Notes: generated by a model from the sequence alone, not told the origin. Shown: positions 44,602 to 52,846, counted from the stretch's first letter. The stretch: DNA of 64,000 bases from Clostridia bacterium (GCA_017445115.1 JAFSUU010000010.1:22471-86470), one strand, 5' to 3'. Numbers and translations are program-made.

Positions 44602-45615
44602 TTACGAATAAAACGTGTGCCTTCCTATCGTCACGACAGCCGTTCTGTTGTCCGATATCCAGCTCGACGTTGCAAGCGCGGGATTCATAAAAAAGATGAT
44701 CTCATCGGAAACGACCGCCCCTTCGAGACACAGTTTTGCCGCGATCACGCTCTCTTCGTCCGGCTCATTGTAAACAGTCCCCGCGCCGACCGGAGAGAAC
44801 TGAATGATGCCGTACCTTTTATCAAGTACGACTTCTTTTACGCTGTCGGGAAACAAATCAGACGCCACTCTGTTCAGCACAACGTTCCCGACTGCGATCT
44901 TTCCCTCGAGAGGTTCCGTCATACTCTCGGCGCTGATGATATGAGAAAGCCAGTACAGATCTTCAGCAGGATAGTATGTTTCTCCGTTTTCCGCAGGCAT
45001 AACGTCTCCTTTGATATAATACTCTTCGCCGGTCGTTTCAACAGACAGCGAAAGAGACGCTGCCGCGGAAAGAATGTCAACAAGAACACCGTAAAGGTCA
45101 TCATACTTTACCGGCTGACAGGGTATAAATCTTTCGTTCACAGTAACATACGTTGATCCTTCGTTTGCAAAAAACGAAAAGTTCTCCCCGTACGCAGCAA
45201 ACGAACCGCCGCTCTCACTGCACTCTGCGTCATACAGAAGCTCTATAAACTCCCTTGCCGAAACGAACGCGGTCCCGTCCAAAGCTTGGACAGCGAAAGG
45301 ATATGCCGAACCGTTGATATAGACCCCGGCATCCTGCTCTTCAAAGCTTTCGGATATGACGTTCTTTATGTACTCCGCATCCGGAGGTGAAGTACCGTCA
45401 AGCGCGTCGGAACTTGCCGACATAACGCAGTATTCGGTGAGAACGACCGGTTCGAATACTATTTTCTCTTCTTCTGTATCGGCGGATGCGGCGGCAAGCG
45501 ATGACGAAAAAACGGATAATGAAAGCGCGAGCGCGAGTATTTGCGGAAGCCGGAATTTGATCTTACGGCGTTGATTGTGAGACTTTCGCACGGCACTTTT
45601 CATTTTGAAAAGCAT
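44602..45615 (-). CDS. SleB-like cell wall hydrolase with signal/anchor helix
   Basis: About 337 residues. Basic N terminus then a TM/signal (ILALALSLSVFSSSLAAASA). A copper-amine-oxidase-N-like segment (VYINGSAYPFAVQALDGTAFVSAREFIELL, about 95-190) follows, then the hydrolase_2 catalytic domain: LSHIISAESMTEPLEGKIAVGNVVLNRV with the catalytic Glu, and YGIIQFSPVGAGT. SleB/CwlJ enzymes cut spore cortex or vegetative peptidoglycan as lytic transglycosylases. The ATG at 45615 follows AAGGGGGTG; the frame upstream to 45711 has no SD. Confidence 0.87.
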   Translation of the reverse strand: MLFKMKSAVRKSHNQRRKIKFRLPQILALALSLSVFSSSLAAASADTEEEKIVFEPVVLTEYCVMSASSDALDGTSPPDAEYIKNVISESFEEQDAGVYINGSAYPFAVQALDGTAFVSAREFIELLYDAECSESGGSFAAYGENFSFFANEGSTYVTVNERFIPCQPVKYDDLYGVLVDILSAAASLSLSVETTGEEYYIKGDVMPAENGETYYPAEDLYWLSHIISAESMTEPLEGKIAVGNVVLNRVASDLFPDSVKEVVLDKRYGIIQFSPVGAGTVYNEPDEESVIAAKLCLEGAVVSDEIIFFMNPALATSSWISDNRTAVVTIGRHTFYS

Positions 45616-45756
45616 ATCTTTCACCCCCTTTTTAATAATGATATACGGCGTGAGGGTCGTATCGTGATAGATCGCGCCGCCGCAAAACGCCGAATCGCTC
45701 GCAATAGACAAAACGATGATAAATCCCGGCGAAAAATAAGATTATATGAATATTAT

Positions 45757-45785
45757 TGCTTTTATGATTAAATTGTAGTATTATA
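45757..45785 (+). promoter_or_regulatory. Promoter for the substrate-binding protein pair
   Basis: TTGCTT at 45757-45762, 17-bp spacer, TATTAT at 45780-45785. Confidence 0.6.
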
Positions 45786-45836
45786 TATAGTGGATGAGTA
45801 TGAGATCAAACGATTCAAGGATCCCGGGAGGATATA

Positions 45837-47318
45837 ATGAAACCTCTTTTATATAAAATCATCGCGCTTGCCGCCGCGTTTTCGATGTTGTTTGCACTGA
45901 CGTCTTGCATCAATATCAACAAGCCCGACGGTTTAACAACGGAAAGCGGCGAAACAGATACAGAGCCGACGAGCGAAACGGACGGAAACGAAACGCAGAG
46001 TGACGAGCCGGATTACAATATCGTAGAAAACCAGTTCATCAACCAGATCAACGCTTATCTCAACCTGGCAGGCAGCGCCGATTTCGGAGGGGCATCGTTT
46101 CTTATCGCTTCGCCGTCGACGTCGCTTATCGACGGAGAAGATAAAGGATTGTTTCTTTCCGAGTTATACGAAGCCAGAAACCGCGACGTTGAAGACAAAT
46201 ACAACGTCGTCATCTCGACAAAAAAAGTCGATCTGAACAGCATGTATGACCAGCTCAGCGCCGCAAAATATACCGGAGAGTTTTACGCCGATTCCGTAAT
46301 GATCCCGCAGTACGCAGTCCAGCGTTTTGCGGTATCCGGACTGCTTCTCAACATGAACAGCTTGCCTTTTCTTGATCTTGATTCCGGATTTAATATTGAA
46401 TCCGCAGTAAATGCGGGGTCAGGCAGAAGCACGGTATGGGCTGTCGCCGGATGGTCGACTCTCGACGAAGATATACTCACCGGGGTATTTTTCAATAAAG
46501 ACCTCGTGAAAGAGACAGGGCTTGAGGATCCTTATAAACTCGCGCACGACGACCGCTGGACCTGGGACGCTTTCTTTGAATACACGTCCGCAGTCTCGGG
46601 ACTTGACGGCACAGACGGCGAAAAAATATACTCATACGGCTCGCAAAACGCATACATTTCTCTCGCCGACAGCGTATATTTCTCGGAAGGAAACACTTTT
46701 GTCTCGTCCGGTCTCGGAACGACTCCCGTTATTTCCGTTGACGCGGAGAGTTCTTCTCACACGTTTGAAACGTTCAGAAAGCTGTACGACGACGAAAACA
46801 AGATACAAAACTCTCTTGACGCTATCAAAATTTTTGCAGACGGCGGGGCAATGTTTTTGATCGATCAGCTCGGAACGATGAAGACCATCAAGAATTCAAA
46901 AGCGGTTTGGGGCATACTTCCCATGCCGAAAAAGGACGTCAGCCAGGAGAATTATATATCTCTCATGCCGTCCGATTCCATGATGATCGCGGTACCTAAC
47001 AGCAATTCCGGCACGGAAAAGGCCGGGCGGGTGATCTCCGCGTTGAATATTTGCTCTGTCGGATACCTCATAGACTACTATCTGACGAACGCCATGTATT
47101 ACTATCTGCGTGATAATTCATCGATAGAGAACGTGGAAAAGATATGCTATTCCGCCGTTTGGGATATGGCTTACACGATCGGCGGATATGATTCATTCAT
47201 TCCGAACAGCACGTATTTTGCCGTGAGGGACGTTTTTGAAAACGGGCACGACATTCAGAATTATCTCGATTACTATTCCTCCGGCGCAAACGCCACTCTT
47301 TCAAGATTCTTCTCATGA
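45837..47318 (+). CDS. Extracellular solute-binding lipoprotein
   Basis: 493 residues. Signal with lipobox LTSC (Cys near residue 23), acidic Thr/Glu linker, and a bilobed domain related to the 22.4 kb lipoprotein (TGVFFNKDLVKETGLEDPYKL, KAVWGILPMPKKDVSQENYISLMPSD). Sugar ABC binding type. No transport genes follow; instead it overlaps a second, different binding protein by four bases (ATGA). GGGAGGA precedes the ATG. Confidence 0.82.
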   Translation: MKPLLYKIIALAAAFSMLFALTSCININKPDGLTTESGETDTEPTSETDGNETQSDEPDYNIVENQFINQINAYLNLAGSADFGGASFLIASPSTSLIDGEDKGLFLSELYEARNRDVEDKYNVVISTKKVDLNSMYDQLSAAKYTGEFYADSVMIPQYAVQRFAVSGLLLNMNSLPFLDLDSGFNIESAVNAGSGRSTVWAVAGWSTLDEDILTGVFFNKDLVKETGLEDPYKLAHDDRWTWDAFFEYTSAVSGLDGTDGEKIYSYGSQNAYISLADSVYFSEGNTFVSSGLGTTPVISVDAESSSHTFETFRKLYDDENKIQNSLDAIKIFADGGAMFLIDQLGTMKTIKNSKAVWGILPMPKKDVSQENYISLMPSDSMMIAVPNSNSGTEKAGRVISALNICSVGYLIDYYLTNAMYYYLRDNSSIENVEKICYSAVWDMAYTIGGYDSFIPNSTYFAVRDVFENGHDIQNYLDYYSSGANATLSRFFS

Positions 47319-49993
47319 GAACGAAAGTATTTGCTATGAAAAACAATCTACAAAAAAGACTTATCGCATCGGGGCTGGCAGTCGTACTGCTGGTCTTATG
47401 CTCGATCTTCGTTTTCTTTCCGAAAGAGAAGGAAGAGCCTCTGCCGGTAGCACCGGACGTTGTGATAGGCGTCGGCGGGATAAGCGGCAGTTTTCTTCCG
47501 TTTTTTGAAGCATCGGAAGGCGACGCCGACGTGAGAGAGACCGTCCTCACCCGCCTCGCATACAACGAGTCGGACACGTCTGTTTCGGCGTCGGACAGTG
47601 TTCCGAGCATTGCCGAATCATTAGAGATCTTTTATGCAGACCGAAATCTCAACGAGACCGAAGAGTACTCCGGGGCATATACCGCCGCGCGCTATATCCT
47701 TAAGAACGGCATTTCGTTCTCCGACGGCACGTCTGTCACGTCTGTCGACGCGGTGTTTTCTCTCTACGCCCTGCTCGACCCCAAATCAAAAGGCGACAAG
47801 AGCGCCTTTGACAATCTCTGGGGGTACGACGATTACGTCGAAGGGATAAAAGGAGTGACAGAGCTTGCCGAAAAGGCGGTAAATATTTTCAAAAACGACA
47901 CCGGCTCACTTCCCTCCGCAGGCGACGGATATACCGCACCGGAGGCATCATACGCAAGAGCTGCGCTTGAGCAAAGCGGCGAGGAATTCGCAAGAAGAAT
48001 AAAGTCGACCGTCCTGACAAGGTACGTTGACGACAAGCTTTTAGCTTCAAACGTCTTTGACGGCATCACTTCTTCGGACGTTCTGAATAATGAAGCGCTT
48101 GCGAACGCTTACTCTATGAGAGTCTGGAACTACGGAACGTTCCTCTACGACTATGTGGCTGACGAAAAAGGAAGCTACGTAGGTGTTGCCGATGAGGATG
48201 GAAATATCATTGCAAAGACGACGTATGATTCAGCCTTGAAAGACGAATCGTATGTCGAATACGTTCAGAGCGACAGCGGAAAATACGCGCTTAACCTTAT
48301 GACAGGCGCATATTATAAACTCGAGGCAGGCGAAGACGCAGCTGTAAAATATGAGAGAGCACTGTCTCAAAAATACGTCAGAGCGTCGAGATCCGCTCTC
48401 GTCGGATTCAGAGACACGGAAGGCGTGACCTATACTCTGCAAGGCGACGACTACCCGACGATGGCAAGGTTTTTCGACGTTATGAGAACGAGTTACACCT
48501 CGGGCGGAGTTTTCGATTACGAGGCAATGGAAGCCAACGAGGGCGTCGACCTTTACTCATTCTCGACATCAGCCGCTCTCGCCTTTGCGAAGAATTATTC
48601 CGACGGCGTCAACGTCACGTCTATCCCTGGGATCCGCACCGGCCTCATTGATTACAACGGCGAAGAGCACGAGTGTATCACGCTCTATTTTGAGGGCAAC
48701 GACTATAATTCCGCCTACTATTCAAACTTTTTCGTAGTATCAAAGAATTCTTGCCTGGCAGGATACGATACCAGCGGAGAGATCATGAGCGACGCGGGCA
48801 CTCCCGTCGCATCCGATAAATTTTTCGATCATCTGAAGAGCATAAGTTCAGCCCCGGTCTCCGCAGGGCCGTACAAGGTGGAATCCTTTGAAGACGGGAC
48901 CGTAAAGCTCGCCGCAAACGAAAACTTTGCGACTCTCGGCGTCGGGATCAGCAACGCAAGGATCAACGAGATATATATCCGCGACGTATCGGACGAGGAC
49001 GCCGTAGAACTGTTAAACAGCGGCGAGATCAATATCCTTGCCTCTACCGTCACGAAAAAAGACATCGAAGCGATCTCATCCGACGTCACCGCAAAATATT
49101 ATCCGAATTCAACGTATAAATATATAATGATAAATCCCGCGTACTGCCGCAACCTTTCTGCAAGACGCGCGATCGTTTCTACACTGAACCCCGCGCTTAT
49201 GTTCAGCGACACCGCGAGACCTATCTCTCGCTCCGTACCCACCTATTTTGATTCGTACGCCGGGGCGCTCGACTTGCAGTATGACGAAACCGGCGAGACT
49301 GCCGCGACGCTTTTCAAAGCCGCGGGCTATTTTCAGAACGACTACGGACAGCTGATTGATCCTTCCACAAGAGAGTACGCGTCATTCAAGTTCTATATGC
49401 TTCCGAATGAACGCGGCGGCGATTCCGAAAAAATGCTTTTGAATTCCGCGAATATTCTTCGTTCGATCGGAGCCGAAGCGGAAATAATCTACGACTCCAA
49501 CCTTATGGATCGCGTCTTCTCAGACGGAAACGCGGCAATATACGTTCTCGGATGGGACGTCAGCCACGACCTTTCGCTGTATGAGCGCTACGCCGTCTCA
49601 TCAAAAGCCGACGCGGTCAAAGCGTGCGGGCTTGTGAAACTTGTTACCGTCGGCCAGTCCGACGCCGCGGGAACTCTGACGTACACGTCGTCGGAAGGCA
49701 ATACCGTGACTACAAATCAGTCCCAAGCCGTGACAGAGCTCGACAAACTTATCACTCGCGGAATGGAGTCGACAGACCGAAGCGTAAGACGCGAGAACTT
49801 CGTCCACGCGCAGGAGATACTCACCGAGCTTTGCTTTGAGATACCGCTTTGCGAATATGAAAACGTAATTCTGGTAAGGCGTGACATCATAGCTCAGGGC
49901 TCGATCTGCAAAGACGCCTCGGGCGCTAAAAATCCGTTCAGCGATATATGGCATCTGCGCTACGCCAAAATTTATTCCGAGACAGAAACCTGA
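47315..49993 (+). CDS. Membrane-anchored SBP_bac_5-type substrate-binding protein
   Basis: 892 residues, longer than usual for the family (about 500-600). N-terminal TM anchor (LIASGLAVVLLVLCSIFVFF) without a good lipobox. SBP_bac_5 signature parts: YILKNGISFSDGTSVTSVDAVFSLYALLDPKSKG, SAGPYKVESFEDGTVKLAANENF, KYYPNSTYKYIMINPAYCRNLSARRAIVSTLNPALMF. The middle (about 180-460) holds an inserted segment of unknown fold. It is probably a peptide- or oligosaccharide-binding protein. Translation is coupled to the upstream gene. Confidence 0.78.
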   Translation: MRTKVFAMKNNLQKRLIASGLAVVLLVLCSIFVFFPKEKEEPLPVAPDVVIGVGGISGSFLPFFEASEGDADVRETVLTRLAYNESDTSVSASDSVPSIAESLEIFYADRNLNETEEYSGAYTAARYILKNGISFSDGTSVTSVDAVFSLYALLDPKSKGDKSAFDNLWGYDDYVEGIKGVTELAEKAVNIFKNDTGSLPSAGDGYTAPEASYARAALEQSGEEFARRIKSTVLTRYVDDKLLASNVFDGITSSDVLNNEALANAYSMRVWNYGTFLYDYVADEKGSYVGVADEDGNIIAKTTYDSALKDESYVEYVQSDSGKYALNLMTGAYYKLEAGEDAAVKYERALSQKYVRASRSALVGFRDTEGVTYTLQGDDYPTMARFFDVMRTSYTSGGVFDYEAMEANEGVDLYSFSTSAALAFAKNYSDGVNVTSIPGIRTGLIDYNGEEHECITLYFEGNDYNSAYYSNFFVVSKNSCLAGYDTSGEIMSDAGTPVASDKFFDHLKSISSAPVSAGPYKVESFEDGTVKLAANENFATLGVGISNARINEIYIRDVSDEDAVELLNSGEINILASTVTKKDIEAISSDVTAKYYPNSTYKYIMINPAYCRNLSARRAIVSTLNPALMFSDTARPISRSVPTYFDSYAGALDLQYDETGETAATLFKAAGYFQNDYGQLIDPSTREYASFKFYMLPNERGGDSEKMLLNSANILRSIGAEAEIIYDSNLMDRVFSDGNAAIYVLGWDVSHDLSLYERYAVSSKADAVKACGLVKLVTVGQSDAAGTLTYTSSEGNTVTTNQSQAVTELDKLITRGMESTDRSVRRENFVHAQEILTELCFEIPLCEYENVILVRRDIIAQGSICKDASGAKNPFSDIWHLRYAKIYSETET

Positions 49994-50001
49994 TAAAACA
50001 G

Positions 50002-50040
50002 AAAACGCCGGAGAAACGGGATCGTTTCTCCGGCGTTTTT
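50002..50040. terminator. Bidirectional terminator, 17-bp perfect stem
   Basis: AAAACGCCGGAGAAACG (50002-50018), GGAT loop, CGTTTCTCCGGCGTTTT (50023-50039) followed by T. It separates convergent genes. Confidence 0.92.
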
Positions 50041-50049
50041 GCTTTCCGG

Positions 50050-51177
50050 TCAAATCTTTGTGATCTTCTCTTCCCACTTCATTCCGCGCCTGAAATGCGG
50101 CATTTCCATCGCTCTGCCGCCGTTCATAACGGACAGCGACGAGAGAAGCGCGACCGCGGTCCATTCCGCCGCCTTGTAAACGTCGAGACGCGGCTGTGTG
50201 TTCGTCTCTATCGCTTCGATAAAGTCTTCGACTATGTAATAGTCGCCGCCCCCGTGGCTCTCCGCATCGCCTCTGCCCTCCTTGTAACGTTCCGGCAGAT
50301 ATTCTCTGAAGTCGGAGAGCGGACGCCACTTTTCAAACCCTCTCGGATCGTCATCCGTCGCAAGAGCGATCTTCGCCTCGCCGCCGAGCCGCGGCGCCTC
50401 GTAACACCCTTTTGTTCCCTGTATCTGATAGTAATCGAGCGCGTGAGGACGCGGAGAGATCGTGTCAACTCTGATCTTCACGAGCTTTCCGCTCTCAAGC
50501 TGACAGAGCGTTTGCGTCAGGTCGTCGTTTCTGAGTCCGTACGGATTGTGATTCCCGGGAGAAAAAGCGGATACCGACGCTATGCGGTCGCCTTCAAAGC
50601 ACTGCATCACGGGACCGAGGCTGTGAGTCGGATAGAACGCACCGCGCGTTCCCATCTGCCAGTAAGTGCGCCATGCGGGACGCCCGTCCCACCAGCGATT
50701 TCTGAGCGTGGTGCAGTCGTGAGTGTATTCGCCTTCTCCGTAGTAGACCTCTCCGAACATTCCGCTGCGCACCAGTTCGCGCACAAGAACGACGTCGGGC
50801 ATATAGCAGTAGTTTTCGGAATACATATATATCTTTCCGGACTTCTCGACCGCTTCGATCAGCCACCAGAGCTCGTCCATCGAGACCGCCGCCGTCACCT
50901 CGCACATAACGTGAAGTCCGGCGTTCAGCGCCTCGATCGCCTGCGGAACGTGACACTGCATCGGCGTCGAGATCAGCACCGCGTCAATGTCCGCGGACGA
51001 GAGCATATCTTCGTATATCCTGTAAGTTTTTATTCCTTCCCCGAAAGTTTCACGGGCTCGGTTCAGCGAGTCCTCGTGAAGGTCGCAGCAGGCGACGACT
51101 TTCGCCCTGCCCTCAAGATCGCCGAACGCCTTTGCAAAGCTAAGGCCCCTCGTTCCTACTATACCTATTTTTATCAT
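50050..51177 (-). CDS. Gfo/Idh/MocA family oxidoreductase (GH109-like features)
   Basis: 375 residues. N-terminal NAD(P)-binding Rossmann fold (IKIGIVGTRGLSFAKAF; DIDAVLISTPMQCHVPQAIEALNAGLHVMCEV). The C-terminal domain contains GAFYPTHSLGPVMQCF, reminiscent of the active-site stretch of NAD-dependent GH109 glycosidases; ordinary sugar dehydrogenases of this family lack it. It is probably a redox-assisted sugar enzyme, cytoplasmic. It lies 15 bp downstream of the NlpC/P60-like lipoprotein gene and is probably cotranscribed. Confidence 0.87.
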   Translation of the reverse strand: MIKIGIVGTRGLSFAKAFGDLEGRAKVVACCDLHEDSLNRARETFGEGIKTYRIYEDMLSSADIDAVLISTPMQCHVPQAIEALNAGLHVMCEVTAAVSMDELWWLIEAVEKSGKIYMYSENYCYMPDVVLVRELVRSGMFGEVYYGEGEYTHDCTTLRNRWWDGRPAWRTYWQMGTRGAFYPTHSLGPVMQCFEGDRIASVSAFSPGNHNPYGLRNDDLTQTLCQLESGKLVKIRVDTISPRPHALDYYQIQGTKGCYEAPRLGGEAKIALATDDDPRGFEKWRPLSDFREYLPERYKEGRGDAESHGGGDYYIVEDFIEAIETNTQPRLDVYKAAEWTAVALLSSLSVMNGGRAMEMPHFRRGMKWEEKITKI

Positions 51178-51192
51178 AAACGTCCTCTTTTA

Positions 51193-51858
51193 TCAGCCGA
51201 TCCTGCGACCGGAAATAAATCTCTGCTCCCAATAGTTCCCGAACGGCTGATAGTCTGTCGGAGAATCCTCGTTGCAGCACGCAATGAATTTGTTATCGCC
51301 GCAGTAAATGCCTTCGAACTCGGGGCCGCCCCCGATCTCGTTTGCAAAAACGAGCACGTCTCCGGGCTTGATGTCCTGACGTTTAACCTCTTCGCCGAAG
51401 GTCGCCATACCGGACGCGAGTCTCGGCACCGTCGTCCCCGCTCTCTTGAAAATGTAGTATATGAATCCCGAATTGTCAAACGTGTCGGGGCCTTCTCCGC
51501 CGTATTTGAATTTTGTGCCGATCAGCTCTTCGGCTATCGCGAGCGCAGTCTCACCGTAAGTCGAGCGCTCGATGCCGTTCTTTTCATCTTTACCGTCTTT
51601 CCCGTCTTCGGCGTCTTTATCGTCATTTCCGTCTTTCTCGCCATTTTCCGCATCGGGAACCTTTTCGGTCTCTGTTTCGCGCTCCGTCTCCGTCACGGGA
51701 GGTTCCGTTTCTATGTCCTTGTCGCTTATCGATTCAAAATTTAAGGAAGTCTCAGGCGCCTTTTCCGTATCCGCAGACTCTTCCTTACTGCACGCGGCAA
51801 GCATCCCCGCCGCTATAACAAACGCCAATAAAACAGATATTAACCTCAAAATCTTCAT
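51193..51858 (-). CDS. NlpC/P60-like lipoprotein lacking catalytic Cys and His
   Basis: 221 residues. Lipobox MLAAC (Cys 23), then a very acidic, low-complexity linker to about residue 97, then an NlpC/P60 (C40) fold: KFKYGGEGPDTFDNSGFIYYIFKRAGTTVPR and IKPGDVLVFANE...FEGIYCGDNKFIA. In active enzymes the first block reads FDCSGF and the last HVGIY. Here Cys is Asn129 and His is Phe181, so peptidase activity is not expected. It could bind peptidoglycan or regulate a real hydrolase. GGAGGTGCGTT precedes the ATG. Confidence 0.8.
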   Translation of the reverse strand: MKILRLISVLLAFVIAAGMLAACSKEESADTEKAPETSLNFESISDKDIETEPPVTETERETETEKVPDAENGEKDGNDDKDAEDGKDGKDEKNGIERSTYGETALAIAEELIGTKFKYGGEGPDTFDNSGFIYYIFKRAGTTVPRLASGMATFGEEVKRQDIKPGDVLVFANEIGGGPEFEGIYCGDNKFIACCNEDSPTDYQPFGNYWEQRFISGRRIG

Positions 51859-51878
51859 AACGCACCTCCGTTTTTTTC

Positions 51879-51907
51879 ATTATACAACGAATTTCCGCTG
51901 TCCGCAA
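51879..51907 (-). promoter_or_regulatory. Possible promoter for the NlpC/P60-like gene
   Basis: Minus strand: TTGCGG at 51907-51902, 17-bp spacer, TATAAT at 51884-51879. Good -10, imperfect -35. The 170 bp from here to 52081 are AT-rich; I see nothing else in them. Confidence 0.55.
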
Positions 51908-52081
51908 TATATAACAATATTTTGCGACGGATTATTGACATTTTAATATTGAAAACGATATGTTATCAATATTTCACAGATTATAAGAATATGTTAAAAA
52001 GATGCTTAAAAGACGCTAAAATTAACGCTAAAATTGATGATAAAATAATAGAGATATGATTCCATTTTATAAAAAAAGAGG

Positions 52082-52110
52082 TTGACTTTTTATTACTATA
52101 ATGGTATAAT
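52082..52110 (+). promoter_or_regulatory. Strong extended -10 promoter of a mini transcription unit
   Basis: TTGACT at 52082-52087, 17-bp spacer, TATAAT at 52105-52110 preceded by TGG (extended -10). The predicted start is about 52117. Confidence 0.85.
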
Positions 52111-52120
52111 GCTCAAAGGA

Positions 52121-52156
52121 ACCAAGAGGTCAATTTATGAAAAGACCAAGAGGTCA
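52121..52156 (+). repeat. Direct repeat ACCAAGAGGTCA x2
   Basis: Two identical 12-mers at 52121-52132 and 52145-52156, 24 bp apart. Each contains a small palindrome (ACC-AAGA-GGT). The first supplies the SD and the second the codons 3-7 of the mini ORF. ACCAAGAGG also occurs in the anticodon arm of the nearby tRNA-Pro. Confidence 0.7.
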
Positions 52157-52217
52157 TCAAAAATACAGGGTTTTTGAGTTTGGATTTGATTATACGGAGA
52201 GTTCCTTTAAGTACTAA
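52137..52217 (+). CDS. 26-codon small ORF in its own promoter-terminator unit
   Basis: ATG at 52137 with GAGGT six bases upstream. 26 codons ending TAA at 52217. The peptide begins MKRPRGHQKYRVFEFG, basic at the front and aromatic later; no TM or signal. A strong promoter ends 26 bp before it and a terminator hairpin begins at its stop codon, so the whole unit is about 118 nt. I know of no family. It may encode a small protein, a leader peptide, or be a small RNA with an incidental ORF. Confidence 0.5.
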   Translation: MKRPRGHQKYRVFEFGFDYTESSFKY

Positions 52218-52234
52218 AGCGGCGACGCTTTTTT
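52216..52234 (+). terminator. Terminator of the mini transcription unit
   Basis: AAAGCG, GNRA-type loop GCGA, CGCTTT, then TTT (six T in a row). GTAC on both flanks (52211-52214, 52235-52238) could add an outer stem. Confidence 0.7.
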
Positions 52235-52251
52235 GTACGAAAAACAATTGA

Positions 52252-52281
52252 ATTTCCTTCGGGGTGTGGCTCAGTTCGGTA
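52252..52281 (+). pseudogene. Truncated copy of the tRNA-Pro 5' part with its upstream flank
   Basis: 30 bases identical to 52405-52434: eight bases of 5' flank plus tRNA bases 1-22 through the D arm. After the repeat the sequences diverge. The following 120 bases fold into other hairpins (GCGAGT-CTTGG-ACTCGC; GGGC-GAA-GCCC; AGTAGCG...CGCTACT) instead of a tRNA body. Confidence 0.8.
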
Positions 52282-52412
52282 TATACGACACTGCGAGTCT
52301 TGGACTCGCTAGTGGAGTTATGCAGAGGGCGAAGCCCGTAGCTGAGTAGCGGAGCGCTCTCTGTTGTGAAGACGCTACTGCTTGTGCAGACTAAAACAGA
52401 ATATATTTCCTT

Positions 52413-52489
52413 CGGGGTGTGGCTCAGTTCGGTAGAGCGCTTGGTTCGGGACCAAGAGGCCGCTGGTTCAAATCCAGTCACTCCGACCA
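52413..52489 (+). tRNA. tRNA-Pro (anticodon CGG), CCA encoded
   Basis: Complete cloverleaf: acceptor CGGGGTG/CACTCCG (one G-U), D arm with GGCTCAGTTCGGTAGAGC, anticodon stem CTTGG/CCAAG around loop TTCGGGA (CGG at 52447-52449, reads CCG), T arm CTGGTTCAAATCCAG, discriminator A and genomic CCA. A terminator follows directly. Confidence 0.95.
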
Positions 52490-52518
52490 AAAAATCGGGT
52501 TTTTTAACCCGATTTTTT
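52490..52518 (+). terminator. Terminator after tRNA-Pro
   Basis: AAAAATCGGGTT (52490-52501), TTTT loop, AACCCGATTTTT (52506-52517) and further T. Perfect 12-bp stem. Confidence 0.9.
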
Positions 52519-52586
52519 CTTTTCTCAAAGTGCCTTAAACCCTTATGTGGCAAGGGATTGCGGGATTTGGTAAAAATAGGGTTAAG

Positions 52587-52643
52587 AAAAAAGTATACCA
52601 ATTAAAGCGGTTATAGTTGGTATACTTTTGGTATACTTTTTTT
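52587..52643 (+). repeat. Three GTATAC-centred repeats forming alternative hairpins
   Basis: AAAAGTATACC (ending 52599) is inverted relative to two tandem copies GGTATACTTTT (52619-52629) and GGTATACTTTTTTT (52630-52643). Either 3' copy can pair with the 5' one, giving a terminator-like shape with a T-run. The stretch 52644-52800 upstream of the sigma gene has a TATAAT near 52765 but no clear -35. Confidence 0.6.
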
Positions 52644-52846
52644 GAAAGCAATTACTCCATTAACATAAAAAACTCTCGATTTTTTGATCATTATCTGCAG
52701 TTATTTCCGAAAACTCTTTTAATGAATAAAAATGCTACGAGTCGCACGCAATTAGTAAAATGTGATATAATCAGGTGAGACATTTGGCATGTTTCTACGA
52801 CTAATAGGTGAAGGGACGAAGTGACCTTTCGGAAAGGAGGTCGTCA

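Noticed and set aside
49948..51744. 598-codon plus-strand open frame
   Set aside because: It lies antisense to the Gfo/Idh oxidoreductase and the NlpC/P60-like gene, which have clear domains and SDs; the translation is Arg/Val-rich with no recognisable domain.
52252..52281. Second functional tRNA-Pro
   Set aside because: Only bases 1-22 match; no anticodon arm, T arm or acceptor 3' strand can be formed from the following sequence.
52113..52601. 162-codon minus-strand frame containing VGVTGFEPAASWSRTKRSTELSHTP
   Set aside because: This is the well-known artefact from translating the antisense of a tRNA. It also crosses a strong plus-strand promoter, a terminator and the tRNA-Pro gene.
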